DNA from: an uncultured Lachnospiraceae bacterium
Lineage (GTDB): Bacteria; Bacillota; Clostridia; Lachnospirales; Lachnospiraceae
DNA: 37,050 bases
Assembly: GCA_947626775.1 (NCBI GenBank)
Contig: CANQTL010000031.1
Coordinates: 1-37,050 of the forward strand
Direction: 5' to 3'
Below, in pieces: positions 23,834 through 31,678 of this stretch (position 1 is the first letter of the stretch; each line of letters begins with the position of its first letter). The notes beneath the pieces are model-generated. The model saw nothing but the letters and a program-made list of their open reading frames with translations. It was not told the DNA's origin and did no database searches. Position numbers and translations under genes: made by a program.

Positions 23834-23863
23834 GCAGAGACATGCGACTGCCTGCAGAGACAT
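23834..23863 (+). promoter_or_regulatory. Direct repeat with 20-base period upstream of the flagellar promoter
   Basis: GCAGAGACAT occurs at 23834-23843 and 23854-23863, exactly 20 bases apart, about 45-75 bases before the flgB -35 box. Each copy can also form a small hairpin (GGCAG/CTGCC near 23833-23852; GCAGAGA/TCTCTGC at 23854-23876). This fits an activator binding site on one DNA face. Confidence 0.4.
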
Positions 23864-23879
23864 ACGGCCTCTCTGCTGG

Positions 23880-23894
23880 GAATTTGTGAAAATC
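23880..23894 (+). promoter_or_regulatory. Weak candidate CodY box upstream of flgB
   Basis: The 15 bases GAATTTGTGAAAATC match 11 of 15 consensus positions, and the site ends 12 bases before the -35 hexamer. CodY is known to repress flagellar genes in Bacillus. With four mismatches this is only suggestive. Confidence 0.3.
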
Positions 23895-23906
23895 GATCGA
23901 AAAACC

Positions 23907-23934
23907 TTGTAATTTTTGATAAATAATTTATAAT
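23907..23934 (+). promoter_or_regulatory. Promoter of the flagellar operon
   Basis: TTGTAA (23907-23912), a 16-base spacer and TATAAT (23929-23934), with flgB starting 43 bases downstream. The leader is short and contains no cyclic-di-GMP riboswitch of the kind found before flgB in C. difficile. Confidence 0.65.
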
Positions 23935-23977
23935 GGAGTATGGATTCTACTCTTTACTACCATGGAGGTTTGTGCTT

Positions 23978-24376
23978 ATGAGTACTCTGTCTGATACGAA
24001 CGTATTTGACTATATCAATGTGCTGGACAAGGCGGCGGACGCGGCCTGGCTGCGCAACGACGCGCTCTCGAACAACATCGCCAACGCGGATACGCCGGGC
24101 TACAAGCGCCAGGACGTCAACTTCGAGACGCAGCTTGCCAAGGCGCTCCATCACTACAGGTACACCAGCGTGGACGAGCGGGTGCACAATGTGAAGCTGA
24201 GCCGGTTGAACCCGATTACCTACACGGACTATTCGGGATTCTCCTACCGTGTCGACGGCAACAACGTGGATCCCGACACGGAGGGCGTATATCTGGCCAA
24301 GAACCAGATCGTATATCAGGGTCTGGAGGGCGCGATCAATCAGGAATTCAAGAATCTTCAGGCAGTGCTCAAATAA
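23978..24376 (+). CDS. flgB: Flagellar basal-body rod protein FlgB
   Basis: A 132-aa proximal rod subunit, exported through the flagellar type III system. The N-terminal rod signature LSNNIANADTPGYKRQDV lies at ~30-47, and the C-terminal helix (IVYQGLEGAINQEFKNLQAVLK) is typical. The frame is open 15 codons further upstream, but that start overlaps the promoter -10 box; ATG 23978 has GGAGG nine bases ahead. It is the first gene of the operon, as in Bacillus. Confidence 0.95.
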   Translation: MSTLSDTNVFDYINVLDKAADAAWLRNDALSNNIANADTPGYKRQDVNFETQLAKALHHYRYTSVDERVHNVKLSRLNPITYTDYSGFSYRVDGNNVDPDTEGVYLAKNQIVYQGLEGAINQEFKNLQAVLK

Positions 24377-24417
24377 AGTCGGCCTTGCCGACTTCGCAGG
24401 GGGAGCTTCGCTCCCTG
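24376..24417 (+). other. Two tandem hairpins between flgB and flgC
   Basis: AAGTCGGC/GCCGACTT (24376-24383 with 24387-24394) forms a perfect 8-bp stem with a three-base loop. It is followed at once by a second stem (24397-24406 with 24410-24417, two-base bulge). No U-run follows, so these are not standard terminators; they may stabilise or process the mRNA. Confidence 0.6.
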
Positions 24418-24436
24418 TAAACAGAGGAGGATAATT

Positions 24437-24883
24437 ATGGGTATGTTTACCGCTTTTGACATCAACGCGACCGGCATGACCGCGGAGCGTTTCCGCATGG
24501 ATATCATCGCGCAGAACGTGGCGAACGCGGAGACGACGCGCACCGAGGACGGCACGCCCTACCGCAGGAAGGTCGTTGTATTTGAGGAGAAAAATTCACA
24601 GACGCCTTTTCACCAGGTGCTCGCGAAAGAGCGCGACCGCTATTCGGGCAACGGCGTGAAGGTCACGGGCGTGTACGAGGACGAGTGGACGGAAGGGAAT
24701 CTGGTCTACGATCCCTCGCATCCCGACGCGGACGAAAACGGCTATGTGACGTATCCGAACGTCAATATCATCACGGAGATGACGAACCTGATCGATGCGA
24801 GCCGCGCTTATCAGGCGAACGCGACGGCGTTTGACGCGAGCAAGAACATCGCGACGACGGGTCTGGCGCTTCTGAACAGCTGA
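24437..24883 (+). CDS. flgC: Flagellar basal-body rod protein FlgC
   Basis: A 148-aa proximal rod protein. The N-terminal IIAQNVANAETTRTEDGTPYRR is the FlgC form of the rod signature, and the C-terminal MTNLIDASRAYQANATAFDASKN is the shared rod/hook helix. A strong GAGGAGG lies before ATG 24437. It works with FlgB, FlgF/G-type rod proteins and FliE. Confidence 0.96.
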   Translation: MGMFTAFDINATGMTAERFRMDIIAQNVANAETTRTEDGTPYRRKVVVFEEKNSQTPFHQVLAKERDRYSGNGVKVTGVYEDEWTEGNLVYDPSHPDADENGYVTYPNVNIITEMTNLIDASRAYQANATAFDASKNIATTGLALLNS

Positions 24884-24945
24884 CGGGCGGCCGGAGGCAC
24901 AACGACAGATAACAGATAAGATACTTTGTGTATGGAGGGAAAACC

Positions 24946-25272
24946 ATGGCTTTAGATATCACGGAGCTCTATAACGTATCCTCAAACGCCATCAGGGAGG
25001 CCGCCAAGGTTGCGCCTACCAACAGGGTCGATACATACGGGGAACAGGACTTTGACAACATACTGCACACGGCGGTCGAGAATCTGACGACGACCAACAA
25101 TTACCTCTCGGACGCGGAGAACGAGGAGATCAAGTGGGCGCTCGGGGAGACCGAGAACACGCACGATCTGAGCATCTCCCTGCAGAAGGCCTCGGTGGCG
25201 CTGCAGTACACGGTCGCGATCAGGGACAGGCTCTTGGACGCTTACAAGGAACTCATTCAGATGCAGATATAG
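24946..25272 (+). CDS. fliE: Flagellar hook-basal body complex protein FliE
   Basis: A 108-aa adaptor between the MS ring and the rod. The C-terminal half (HDLSISLQKASVALQYTVAIRDRLLDAYKELIQMQI) is the conserved FliE helix pair ending in the family's 'Y.e...M.i'. ATG 24946 has GGAGGG upstream and is preferred to an in-frame GTG six codons earlier. It lies between flgC and fliF as expected. Confidence 0.94.
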   Translation: MALDITELYNVSSNAIREAAKVAPTNRVDTYGEQDFDNILHTAVENLTTTNNYLSDAENEEIKWALGETENTHDLSISLQKASVALQYTVAIRDRLLDAYKELIQMQI

Positions 25273-25323
25273 TATGCGCGCAGGGGAGCGTAAACAGAGG
25301 AATCTGAAGGAGAGTAAGCAGCT

Positions 25324-26931
25324 GTGGATAGATTGATAGAGAAGTTAAAAGAATTGATGAACCGGATTCTGGAGTGGTGGAACCGGTTTACGGCGAAACA
25401 GAAGACGCTGATCGTTTCCGGCGTCGCGGTTCTGGTGCTGGCGATCGTTGCCATCGTGTCGAGGCTGACCCAGCCGCAGTATGTGCTCTTAAAGGAGTGC
25501 GAGAATACCAAGGAAGCGGCGGAGGTGCGGGATCTGCTCGAGGAGGAGGAGCTCGATTATACGATCTCCGACGACGGGCTGACCATCCAGGTGCTGAGGG
25601 ATCAGATCTCCGACGCGAATCTGCTGCTCGGCGCGAATAATATCGTGTCGGCGGAATACGGAATCGACAACGTGGTGGACGGCAGCTTTTCCACGACGGA
25701 GTCCGACAAACAGAAGAAGTACGTCGTGTATCTGGAGGATTCTCTGGAGCGGGATATCGCGAAGTTCGACGCGGTCAAGAACGCCAACGTCCGCCTGGAT
25801 ATTCCGGAGGACGACGGGACGCTGATAGCGGACGAGCAGGAATCTTCGGCGTGGGTGCTTCTGGAATTAAAAGACGAATTTAGTACGGACAGCGCGGCTT
25901 ATCTGGCGCGCTCCGTGGCGACGGCCATCGGCAACGAGACGACCAACAATATCGTCATCATGGATACCGAGGGCAATATGCTCTTTACCGGCGACGACAA
26001 TCTCACCATGTCCGGCGCCGCCAGCTCCCAGCTCTCGGTGAAGGCCGAGGCGGAGAAACAGATGATCCGGGAGGTGCGCCGGGTTCTGCTGGGCACGAAG
26101 GAATTTGACAACGTGGAGGTGGCGACCAATCTGGTGCTGGATTTCTCCAGCTCCGAGACCACGACGCACAGTTACACGCCGGCGGACGGACAGACGCAGG
26201 GCGTGCTGGCGCATGAGGACGTCTACAACTCGGAGAACGAGAGCGGCGTGGGCGGCGTCCCCGGCACGGACTCCAACGACGACGACACGGAATATGTGCT
26301 GGAGGACAACGGCAATTCCACATCCACCGTATCCGAGGAGTCGAGAGACTATCTGCCGAACGAGGAGATCACGACGACCACGACGCCGGCGGGACTGATC
26401 GATTACGGCCAGTCCTCCCTGACGGCCGCCCTGATCAAGTACAATATCGTCCGCGAGGAGGATGTGCGGACCCAGGGGCTTCTGGACGGCGTCACATGGG
26501 AAGAGTACAAACTGAACAACAATGAGCGCACGCGTCTCGACGTGGACGAGGAGTTCTATACGGCGGTGGCCAACGCGACGGGCATCTCCGCGGACAGCAT
26601 CTCTCTCGTGGCGTACAGCGAGAACATCTTCTTCGACGAGGAAGGCTCGGGCATCACGGCGACGGACATTCTGCAGATCGTCCTGATCATTGTGATACTG
26701 GCGCTCCTTGCTTTTGTCGTGCTGAAAAGTATGCGCGGAGAGAAGCACGAGGAAGAGGAGGAGGAACTTACCGTGGAGTCTCTGCTGCAGTCCATGCCCG
26801 ATACCCAGGTGGAGCAGATCTCTCTGGAGAACGAGTCCGACGAGCGCAAGATGATCAACAAATTCGTGGAAGAAAACCCGGAGGCCGCCGCGAATCTGCT
26901 TCGCAACTGGCTGAACGAAGAGTGGGGGTAG
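25324..26931 (+). CDS. fliF: Flagellar MS-ring protein FliF
   Basis: A 535-aa protein forming the MS ring in the cytoplasmic membrane around the export gate. The first transmembrane helix is at ~28-46 and the second at ~446-464. Between them are the ring-building motifs, including the YVVYLEDSLERDIAKFDAVKNANVRLDIPE stretch (~138-168). The cytoplasmic tail after the second helix ends ERKMINKFVEENPEAAANLLRNWLNEEWG, the FliG-binding end. The start is GTG 25324 with AAGGAG upstream. FliG follows after five bases. Confidence 0.96.
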   Translation: MDRLIEKLKELMNRILEWWNRFTAKQKTLIVSGVAVLVLAIVAIVSRLTQPQYVLLKECENTKEAAEVRDLLEEEELDYTISDDGLTIQVLRDQISDANLLLGANNIVSAEYGIDNVVDGSFSTTESDKQKKYVVYLEDSLERDIAKFDAVKNANVRLDIPEDDGTLIADEQESSAWVLLELKDEFSTDSAAYLARSVATAIGNETTNNIVIMDTEGNMLFTGDDNLTMSGAASSQLSVKAEAEKQMIREVRRVLLGTKEFDNVEVATNLVLDFSSSETTTHSYTPADGQTQGVLAHEDVYNSENESGVGGVPGTDSNDDDTEYVLEDNGNSTSTVSEESRDYLPNEEITTTTTPAGLIDYGQSSLTAALIKYNIVREEDVRTQGLLDGVTWEEYKLNNNERTRLDVDEEFYTAVANATGISADSISLVAYSENIFFDEEGSGITATDILQIVLIIVILALLAFVVLKSMRGEKHEEEEEELTVESLLQSMPDTQVEQISLENESDERKMINKFVEENPEAAANLLRNWLNEEWG

Positions 26932-26936
26932 CATAG

Positions 26937-27953
26937 ATGGCTAAGAATGACGAAAAGCTGACCGGAGGGCTCCAGAAAGCGGCGGTTCTCCTGATCGCGC
27001 TGGGGCCGGAGAAATCGGCTTCGATTTTCAAGCATCTGAAAGAGGACGAGATAGAGGAACTGACGCTGGAGATCGCCAACACCCGGAACATCACGCCGCA
27101 GATGAAGGACGACGTGGTGAACGAGTTCTACCAGATCTGTCTGGCGCAGCAGTATATCGCGGAGGGCGGTATCGGCTACGCGAAGGAGCTTCTGGAGAAG
27201 TCTTTCGGCTCGGAGAAGGCCGCGGACGTGATCGGCAAGCTGACGGCGTCCCTCCAGGTGAAGCCTTTCGAGTTCGTGAGAAAGACGGACGCGACGCAGC
27301 TCCTGAACTTTATCCAGGACGAGCACCCGCAGACGATCGCGCTGATCCTGTCCTATCTGTCTCCGGCGCAGGCGGCGCTCATCGTGTCGGCGCTCCCGCC
27401 CGACAGGCAGGCGGACGTGGCGAAGCGTATCGCCATCATGGACAGGACGAGCCCGGACGTGATCAAGGAAGTGGAGAAAGTGCTGGAATCCAAGCTGTCG
27501 TCTCTTGTCAACCAGGATTACACGATCATCGGCGGCGTGGACGCCGTCGTAGAGATTTTGAATACGGTGGACCGCGGAACGGAGAAACATATCATGGAGA
27601 CGCTGGAGATCGAGGAACCGGAGCTGGCGGACGAGATCCGCAAGAAGATGTTCGTCTTCGAGGATATCCTGCTCCTGGACGACAGGGCGATCCAGCGTGT
27701 GCTGCGTGACGTGGACAACGGCGATCTGGCGATCGCGCTGAAAGGTTCCAACGAGGAAGTGCAGAACGCGATCTTCAACAACCTCTCCAAGCGTCTCGGC
27801 GTCATGATCAAGGAGGATATGGAGTTCATGGGACCCGTCCGTATGAAGGACGTGGAGGAAGCGCAGCAGAAGATCGTCAATATCATCAGAAAACTGGAAG
27901 ATTCCGCAGAAATTGTTATCTCCAGAGGCGGAGGTGACGAGATCATTGTCTAG
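26937..27953 (+). CDS. fliG: Flagellar motor switch protein FliG
   Basis: A 338-aa cytoplasmic rotor protein that binds FliF, FliM and the stator. Three armadillo-like domains are visible: the N-terminal FliF-binding part (LQKAAVLLIALGPEKSASIFKHL), a middle part with HPQTIALILSYLSP, and a C-terminal torque part with charged helices (IQRVLRDVDNGDLAIALKG). Length is normal for the family. Its last bases contain the ribosome binding site and the start of fliH. Confidence 0.97.
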   Translation: MAKNDEKLTGGLQKAAVLLIALGPEKSASIFKHLKEDEIEELTLEIANTRNITPQMKDDVVNEFYQICLAQQYIAEGGIGYAKELLEKSFGSEKAADVIGKLTASLQVKPFEFVRKTDATQLLNFIQDEHPQTIALILSYLSPAQAALIVSALPPDRQADVAKRIAIMDRTSPDVIKEVEKVLESKLSSLVNQDYTIIGGVDAVVEILNTVDRGTEKHIMETLEIEEPELADEIRKKMFVFEDILLLDDRAIQRVLRDVDNGDLAIALKGSNEEVQNAIFNNLSKRLGVMIKEDMEFMGPVRMKDVEEAQQKIVNIIRKLEDSAEIVISRGGGDEIIV

Positions 27954-28839
27954 GAATTTGTACAAGTCGTACTGGGTGGAGGTGTCCGGCGACGAGACCC
28001 GCGTGATAGACAACAACGAGATCATGGAGCAGCGCATCGAGGAGCTGGAGGCGCTCAGGCAGCATCGGCTGAACGCGCCGATCGGTTTCGGGGAACACGA
28101 GGAAGCCGACGAGGAGAGCGAACCTGAGTTCGTGGACGGTCTCGGCGGCGAACAGATAGACGCGCTGCTGGCGGACAGCGCGGAGGGCGGCATCATCAAG
28201 GGAGAGGCCGCCGAACAGGGTCCGGATCTCGCCGAGATCGAGGCCCAGGCGCAGGCCATGCTGGAAGACGCTCAGGCGCAGATTGACGAGATGACGCAGA
28301 AAGCGCGGAGCGACCTCGAGGAGGAGCGGCGGCGGACGCTGGAGGACGCCAACAGGCACGGCTACGACGAGGGCTACAAGAAAGGTTATGCGGAGGCGGA
28401 CGAGATGAAGCGGGAGCTGGCGGCGGAGAAGCAGCGGCTCTACGAAGAGTACGACAGCATGATCGATCATCTGGAGCCTAAGTTTATCGATACGATCACG
28501 GAAATCTACAGCCGGATCTTTGGCATCGAGCTGAGCGATAAGAGAGATATCCTGGTACATTTGATCGATTCCACGCTGCGGCAGATCGAGAGCAGCAAGA
28601 CTTTTATCGTCCATGTCTCCAAGGAGGACTATCCGTTTGTCAACATGCACAGGCAGGAGCTTGTGGAGGGAGCGACGGCGGGCAAGGGTACGGTGGAGAT
28701 CGTCGAGGACATCGCGCTCTCCCAGGGGGCGTGCCTGATCGAGACGGACGGCGGTATTTTCGACTGCGGCGTGGACACGCAGCTCCAGGAGCTGACTAAT
28801 AGATTACGGGTGTTGTCATTTGAAAAAACCGGCTATTGA
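27946..28839 (+). CDS. fliH: Flagellar export-apparatus stator protein FliH
   Basis: A 297-aa peripheral protein that binds the ATPase FliI and links it to the C-ring. A Glu/Ala/Gln-rich coiled coil (~85-155) leads to YDEGYKKGYAEADEM (about residue 140) with the Gly-spaced helices typical of FliH. The C-terminal domain resembles V-ATPase subunit E. The best start is TTG 27946, eight bases after a complete GGAGGTGA that lies inside fliG, so the two genes overlap by eight bases. Starts further upstream in frame lack a site. The gene overlaps fliI by 20 bases. Confidence 0.88.
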   Translation: MSRNLYKSYWVEVSGDETRVIDNNEIMEQRIEELEALRQHRLNAPIGFGEHEEADEESEPEFVDGLGGEQIDALLADSAEGGIIKGEAAEQGPDLAEIEAQAQAMLEDAQAQIDEMTQKARSDLEEERRRTLEDANRHGYDEGYKKGYAEADEMKRELAAEKQRLYEEYDSMIDHLEPKFIDTITEIYSRIFGIELSDKRDILVHLIDSTLRQIESSKTFIVHVSKEDYPFVNMHRQELVEGATAGKGTVEIVEDIALSQGACLIETDGGIFDCGVDTQLQELTNRLRVLSFEKTGY

Positions 28840-30133
28840 CTTTTACAAATACAGCAGAATAGCGGACGAGACTTTTTTCAGGCGCAAAGGGCGGGTGGAG
28901 AACGTGGTCGGCCTGACGATTGAGTCCGCCGGCCCCGAGGCAAAGCTGGGCGATCTGTGCAGGATCTATCCCGCCGACGAGGCTTATCGGCCCATCATGG
29001 CGGAGGTGGTCGGCTTCAAGGACCGCAGGACGATCCTCATGCCCTGCGACAAGACGGACGGGATCGGCCTGGGCTGTATCGTGGAGAACACCAGCGAGCC
29101 GCTGACGGTGCCTGTCAGCAATGATCTGCTCGGCAAGGTGCTGGACGGTCTCGGCAGGGTGGACGGCGAGTATCTGCCGGGAACGCCCTACAGCGTGGAA
29201 GCGCCGCCGCCGGACGCCATGAGCAGGAAGATCATCGACGAGGTGCTTCCCCTGGGCGTCAAGGCCGTGGACGGACTGATGACCGTGGGCAAGGGACAGC
29301 GCATCGGCATCTTCGCGGGTTCCGGCGTGGGCAAGTCCACCCTGATGGGAATGTTCGCCCGCAATACGAAGGCGGATATCAACGTGATTGCCCTGATCGG
29401 CGAGCGCGGCAGGGAAGTGCGTGAATTCATAGAGAGAGATTTAGGGGAAGAGGGCATGAAGCGCTCTGTGGTGGTGGTAGCCACCTCCGACAAGGCGGCC
29501 CTCGAGAGGAATAAGGCGGCCAAGACAGCCACCGCGATCGCGGAATATTTCAGGGACCAGGGCAAAGACGTGCTCCTGATGATGGATTCCCTGACGCGTT
29601 TTTCAATGGCGCAGCGGGAGATCGGGCTGGCCAGCGGGGAACCGCCGGTGTCCAGAGGCTATCCCCCCAGCGTCTATTCGGAGATGCCCAAGCTCCTGGA
29701 GCGGGCGGGCTGCGCGGCGGTCGGTTCGATCACGGGGCTGTACACGGTGCTGGTGGACGGCGACGACATGAACGAGCCGATCACCGATACCGCCAGAAGT
29801 ATCCTGGACGGTCACATCATGCTGAACAGACGGCTGGCGCATCAGAACCACTATCCGGCCATCGACGTGCTGCAGAGCATTTCCAGGTGCATGGCGCAGA
29901 TCGTGAGCAAGGAACACAAGCAGCTCGCGGGACAGCTCAAGAACGTGCTCGCCACCTACGGCGACGCGGAGGATTTGATCAATATCGGCGCGTACAAGAG
30001 CGGCAGCAGCCAGAAGATCGACTATGCGATCGCCAGGATCGACGCGGTGAACGAGTTCCTGCAGCAGGACGTCAATGAGAAATTCGACTATGAACAGGCC
30101 GTGGATATGCTCAGGGAACTCTTCGCGGACTGA
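28820..30133 (+). CDS. fliI: Flagellum-specific ATP synthase FliI
   Basis: A 437-aa hexameric ATPase that energises unfolding and export of flagellar subunits. The Walker A motif AGSGVGKST lies at ~166-174 and Walker B VLLMMDSLTR at ~251-260; the export-ATPase signature PPVSRGYPPSVYSEMPKLLERAG follows. The N-terminal beta-barrel domain is complete. The start is TTG 28820 inside the end of fliH, implying translational coupling; the ribosome binding site is weak. Confidence 0.96.
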   Translation: MKKPAIDFYKYSRIADETFFRRKGRVENVVGLTIESAGPEAKLGDLCRIYPADEAYRPIMAEVVGFKDRRTILMPCDKTDGIGLGCIVENTSEPLTVPVSNDLLGKVLDGLGRVDGEYLPGTPYSVEAPPPDAMSRKIIDEVLPLGVKAVDGLMTVGKGQRIGIFAGSGVGKSTLMGMFARNTKADINVIALIGERGREVREFIERDLGEEGMKRSVVVVATSDKAALERNKAAKTATAIAEYFRDQGKDVLLMMDSLTRFSMAQREIGLASGEPPVSRGYPPSVYSEMPKLLERAGCAAVGSITGLYTVLVDGDDMNEPITDTARSILDGHIMLNRRLAHQNHYPAIDVLQSISRCMAQIVSKEHKQLAGQLKNVLATYGDAEDLINIGAYKSGSSQKIDYAIARIDAVNEFLQQDVNEKFDYEQAVDMLRELFAD

Positions 30134-30146
30134 GGGGTGAGCGGCC

Positions 30147-30599
30147 ATGGCGAAGTTTGTCTACAGGATGCAGAGCCTTCTGAATATTCAGTACCAGCTC
30201 GAGAACCAGGCGAAGATGGAGCTCGGCAGGGCGCAGATGGCGCTGCTGTCCGAGGAGGAGAAGCGGGATGAGCTGGTCGACAGGAAGGAAGCCTATTTCG
30301 AAGAGGGCAGGAAGCTGCGCGGCGATGTGGTGCACGCGGACGAACTGCGGGACAACCGGAACGCCGTCCTGATCATGGACGAGCTGATCGAGGCACAGGA
30401 AAAGCAGATCGAGCTCGCGGAACAGGTCGTGGAGGAAGCGAGAGAGAAGCTCACGGAGGTCATGCAGGAGCGCAAGATGCATGAGAAGCTGCGGGAGAAG
30501 GCTTTCGAGCAGTTCAGGCGCGAGGAGCTCGCCGCCGAGGGCAAGACGGTGGACGAGCTGACCAGCTACGTGTATGGCCGGCGCGGACAGGAAGATTAA
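30147..30599 (+). CDS. fliJ: Flagellar export chaperone FliJ
   Basis: A 150-aa, almost entirely helical protein that fits the FliJ two-helix coiled coil. It begins FVYRMQSLLNIQYQLENQAK, the typical FliJ start, and ends in the charged helix KAFEQFRREELAAEGKTVDEL. It acts as the stalk in the FliI ring and escorts chaperones. It lies 13 bases after fliI. Confidence 0.9.
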   Translation: MAKFVYRMQSLLNIQYQLENQAKMELGRAQMALLSEEEKRDELVDRKEAYFEEGRKLRGDVVHADELRDNRNAVLIMDELIEAQEKQIELAEQVVEEAREKLTEVMQERKMHEKLREKAFEQFRREELAAEGKTVDELTSYVYGRRGQED

Positions 30600-30609
30600 G
30601 AGGAATAAG

Positions 30610-31485
30610 ATGGCTGATGAGGTAATGAACGCCGCGGCGGACACGCAGGCGGAGAAGAAGAGATTAAAGGACGAGCGCAAGAAGCTGAAGGACGAGCAGA
30701 AAGCGCAGCGCAAGGAAGCCAAGCAGCGCGCCAGGGAGATCTCCAAGCAGGAGGCGGAGCTGTCCGAGGACGAGGAGGCGGGCGGCGTCTCGGTCGTTTT
30801 GGTAACAATTGTTATTGTTATTATCTGGCTGGCGATCCTCTGCCTGCTGATCAAGCTGGACGTGGGCGGTTTCGGATCGGGCGTGCTGGCTCCCGTTCTG
30901 AAGGATGTGCCCGTCGTCAACAAGATCCTGCCGGCGGAGTCCGTGGTGACCACGGACGACGAGGAAGCCTACGGCGGCTACACGAGCCTGCGCGAGGCGG
31001 TGGATTATATCACGGAACTGGAACTGGAACTGGAGATCGCGCAGAACGAGAGCAACACGGATACCGAGGAACTGGAGGAGCTGCGGGCGGAGATCGAGCG
31101 TCTGCAGACTTTCGAGGACGCACAGGTTGAGTTCGAGCGGATCAAGACCGAGTTCTACGAGGAAGTCGTCTATGCCGAGAACGGGCCGGGGCCGGAAGAG
31201 TACCAGAAATACTATGAGTCGATGGATCCCGCCACGGCGGAGTACCTGTACAAACAGGTGGTGGAACAGGTGGAGGCCGACAAGGAGATCCAGGATTACG
31301 CGCAGGCCTACTCCGAGATGAAGCCGGCGCAGGCGGCGGCGATCTTCGAGTCGATGACGGACGATCTCGATCTGGCGGCAAAGATCCTCTATGAGATGAG
31401 CGCGGAGGACAGGGGCGCGATCCTGGGCGTTATGGATTCCGAGATCGCGGCCAGACTCACGAAGATTATGGATCCCGATTCCTAA
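30610..31485 (+). CDS. MotE/YlxF-like flagellar protein with MgtE-N-type domain
   Basis: A 291-aa protein. A highly charged cytoplasmic start (~14-45, Lys/Arg/Glu) precedes one transmembrane helix (~60-82, SVVLVTIVIVIIWLAILCLL). An extracytoplasmic coiled coil (~140-175) and a helical C-terminal domain (YYESMDPATAEYLYKQVV, then AAIFESMTDDLDLAAKILYEM) resemble the MgtE N-terminal/MotE fold. B. subtilis has YlxF at this place between fliJ and fliK. MotE homologues chaperone or support motor and stator parts. ATG 30610 is favoured over an in-frame GTG at 30574 by its GAGG spacing. Confidence 0.78.
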   Translation: MADEVMNAAADTQAEKKRLKDERKKLKDEQKAQRKEAKQRAREISKQEAELSEDEEAGGVSVVLVTIVIVIIWLAILCLLIKLDVGGFGSGVLAPVLKDVPVVNKILPAESVVTTDDEEAYGGYTSLREAVDYITELELELEIAQNESNTDTEELEELRAEIERLQTFEDAQVEFERIKTEFYEEVVYAENGPGPEEYQKYYESMDPATAEYLYKQVVEQVEADKEIQDYAQAYSEMKPAQAAAIFESMTDDLDLAAKILYEMSAEDRGAILGVMDSEIAARLTKIMDPDS

Positions 31486-31678
31486 GCGTTTCGCCGGAAT
31501 CGGCGCGGCGTTTCCACAGGATAAAATAGTGGGCGATATTTATTGCTCCTGGTGTTTAGGAATCGCGGCGGCAGACCGATATAAGATATATACGGAGGGA
31601 GGGCGTACTGTGCCGTCCCGCCTGTATATAGATGCCTCAGGGCACAGAACCTTGATAATTTAAGAAAGGAGGACGAGT
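31486..31678 (+). promoter_or_regulatory. Gap before fliK: possible sigma-D-type promoter and a leader hairpin
   Basis: This is the largest gap inside the operon and no gene is seen. ACCGATAT (31575-31582) matches seven of eight bases of the sigma-28/SigD -10 GCCGATAT, but the -35 (TAGG near 31557) is poor. Downstream, CTGTGCC (31608-31614) and GGCACAG (31641-31647) can pair, and AAAGGAGG then precedes fliK. A second promoter here would separate hook genes from basal-body genes. Confidence 0.35.

Noticed and set aside
23935..23977. Cyclic-di-GMP riboswitch before flgB, as in C. difficile
   Set aside because: The leader is only about 40 bases long and has none of the GEMM-I conserved segments.
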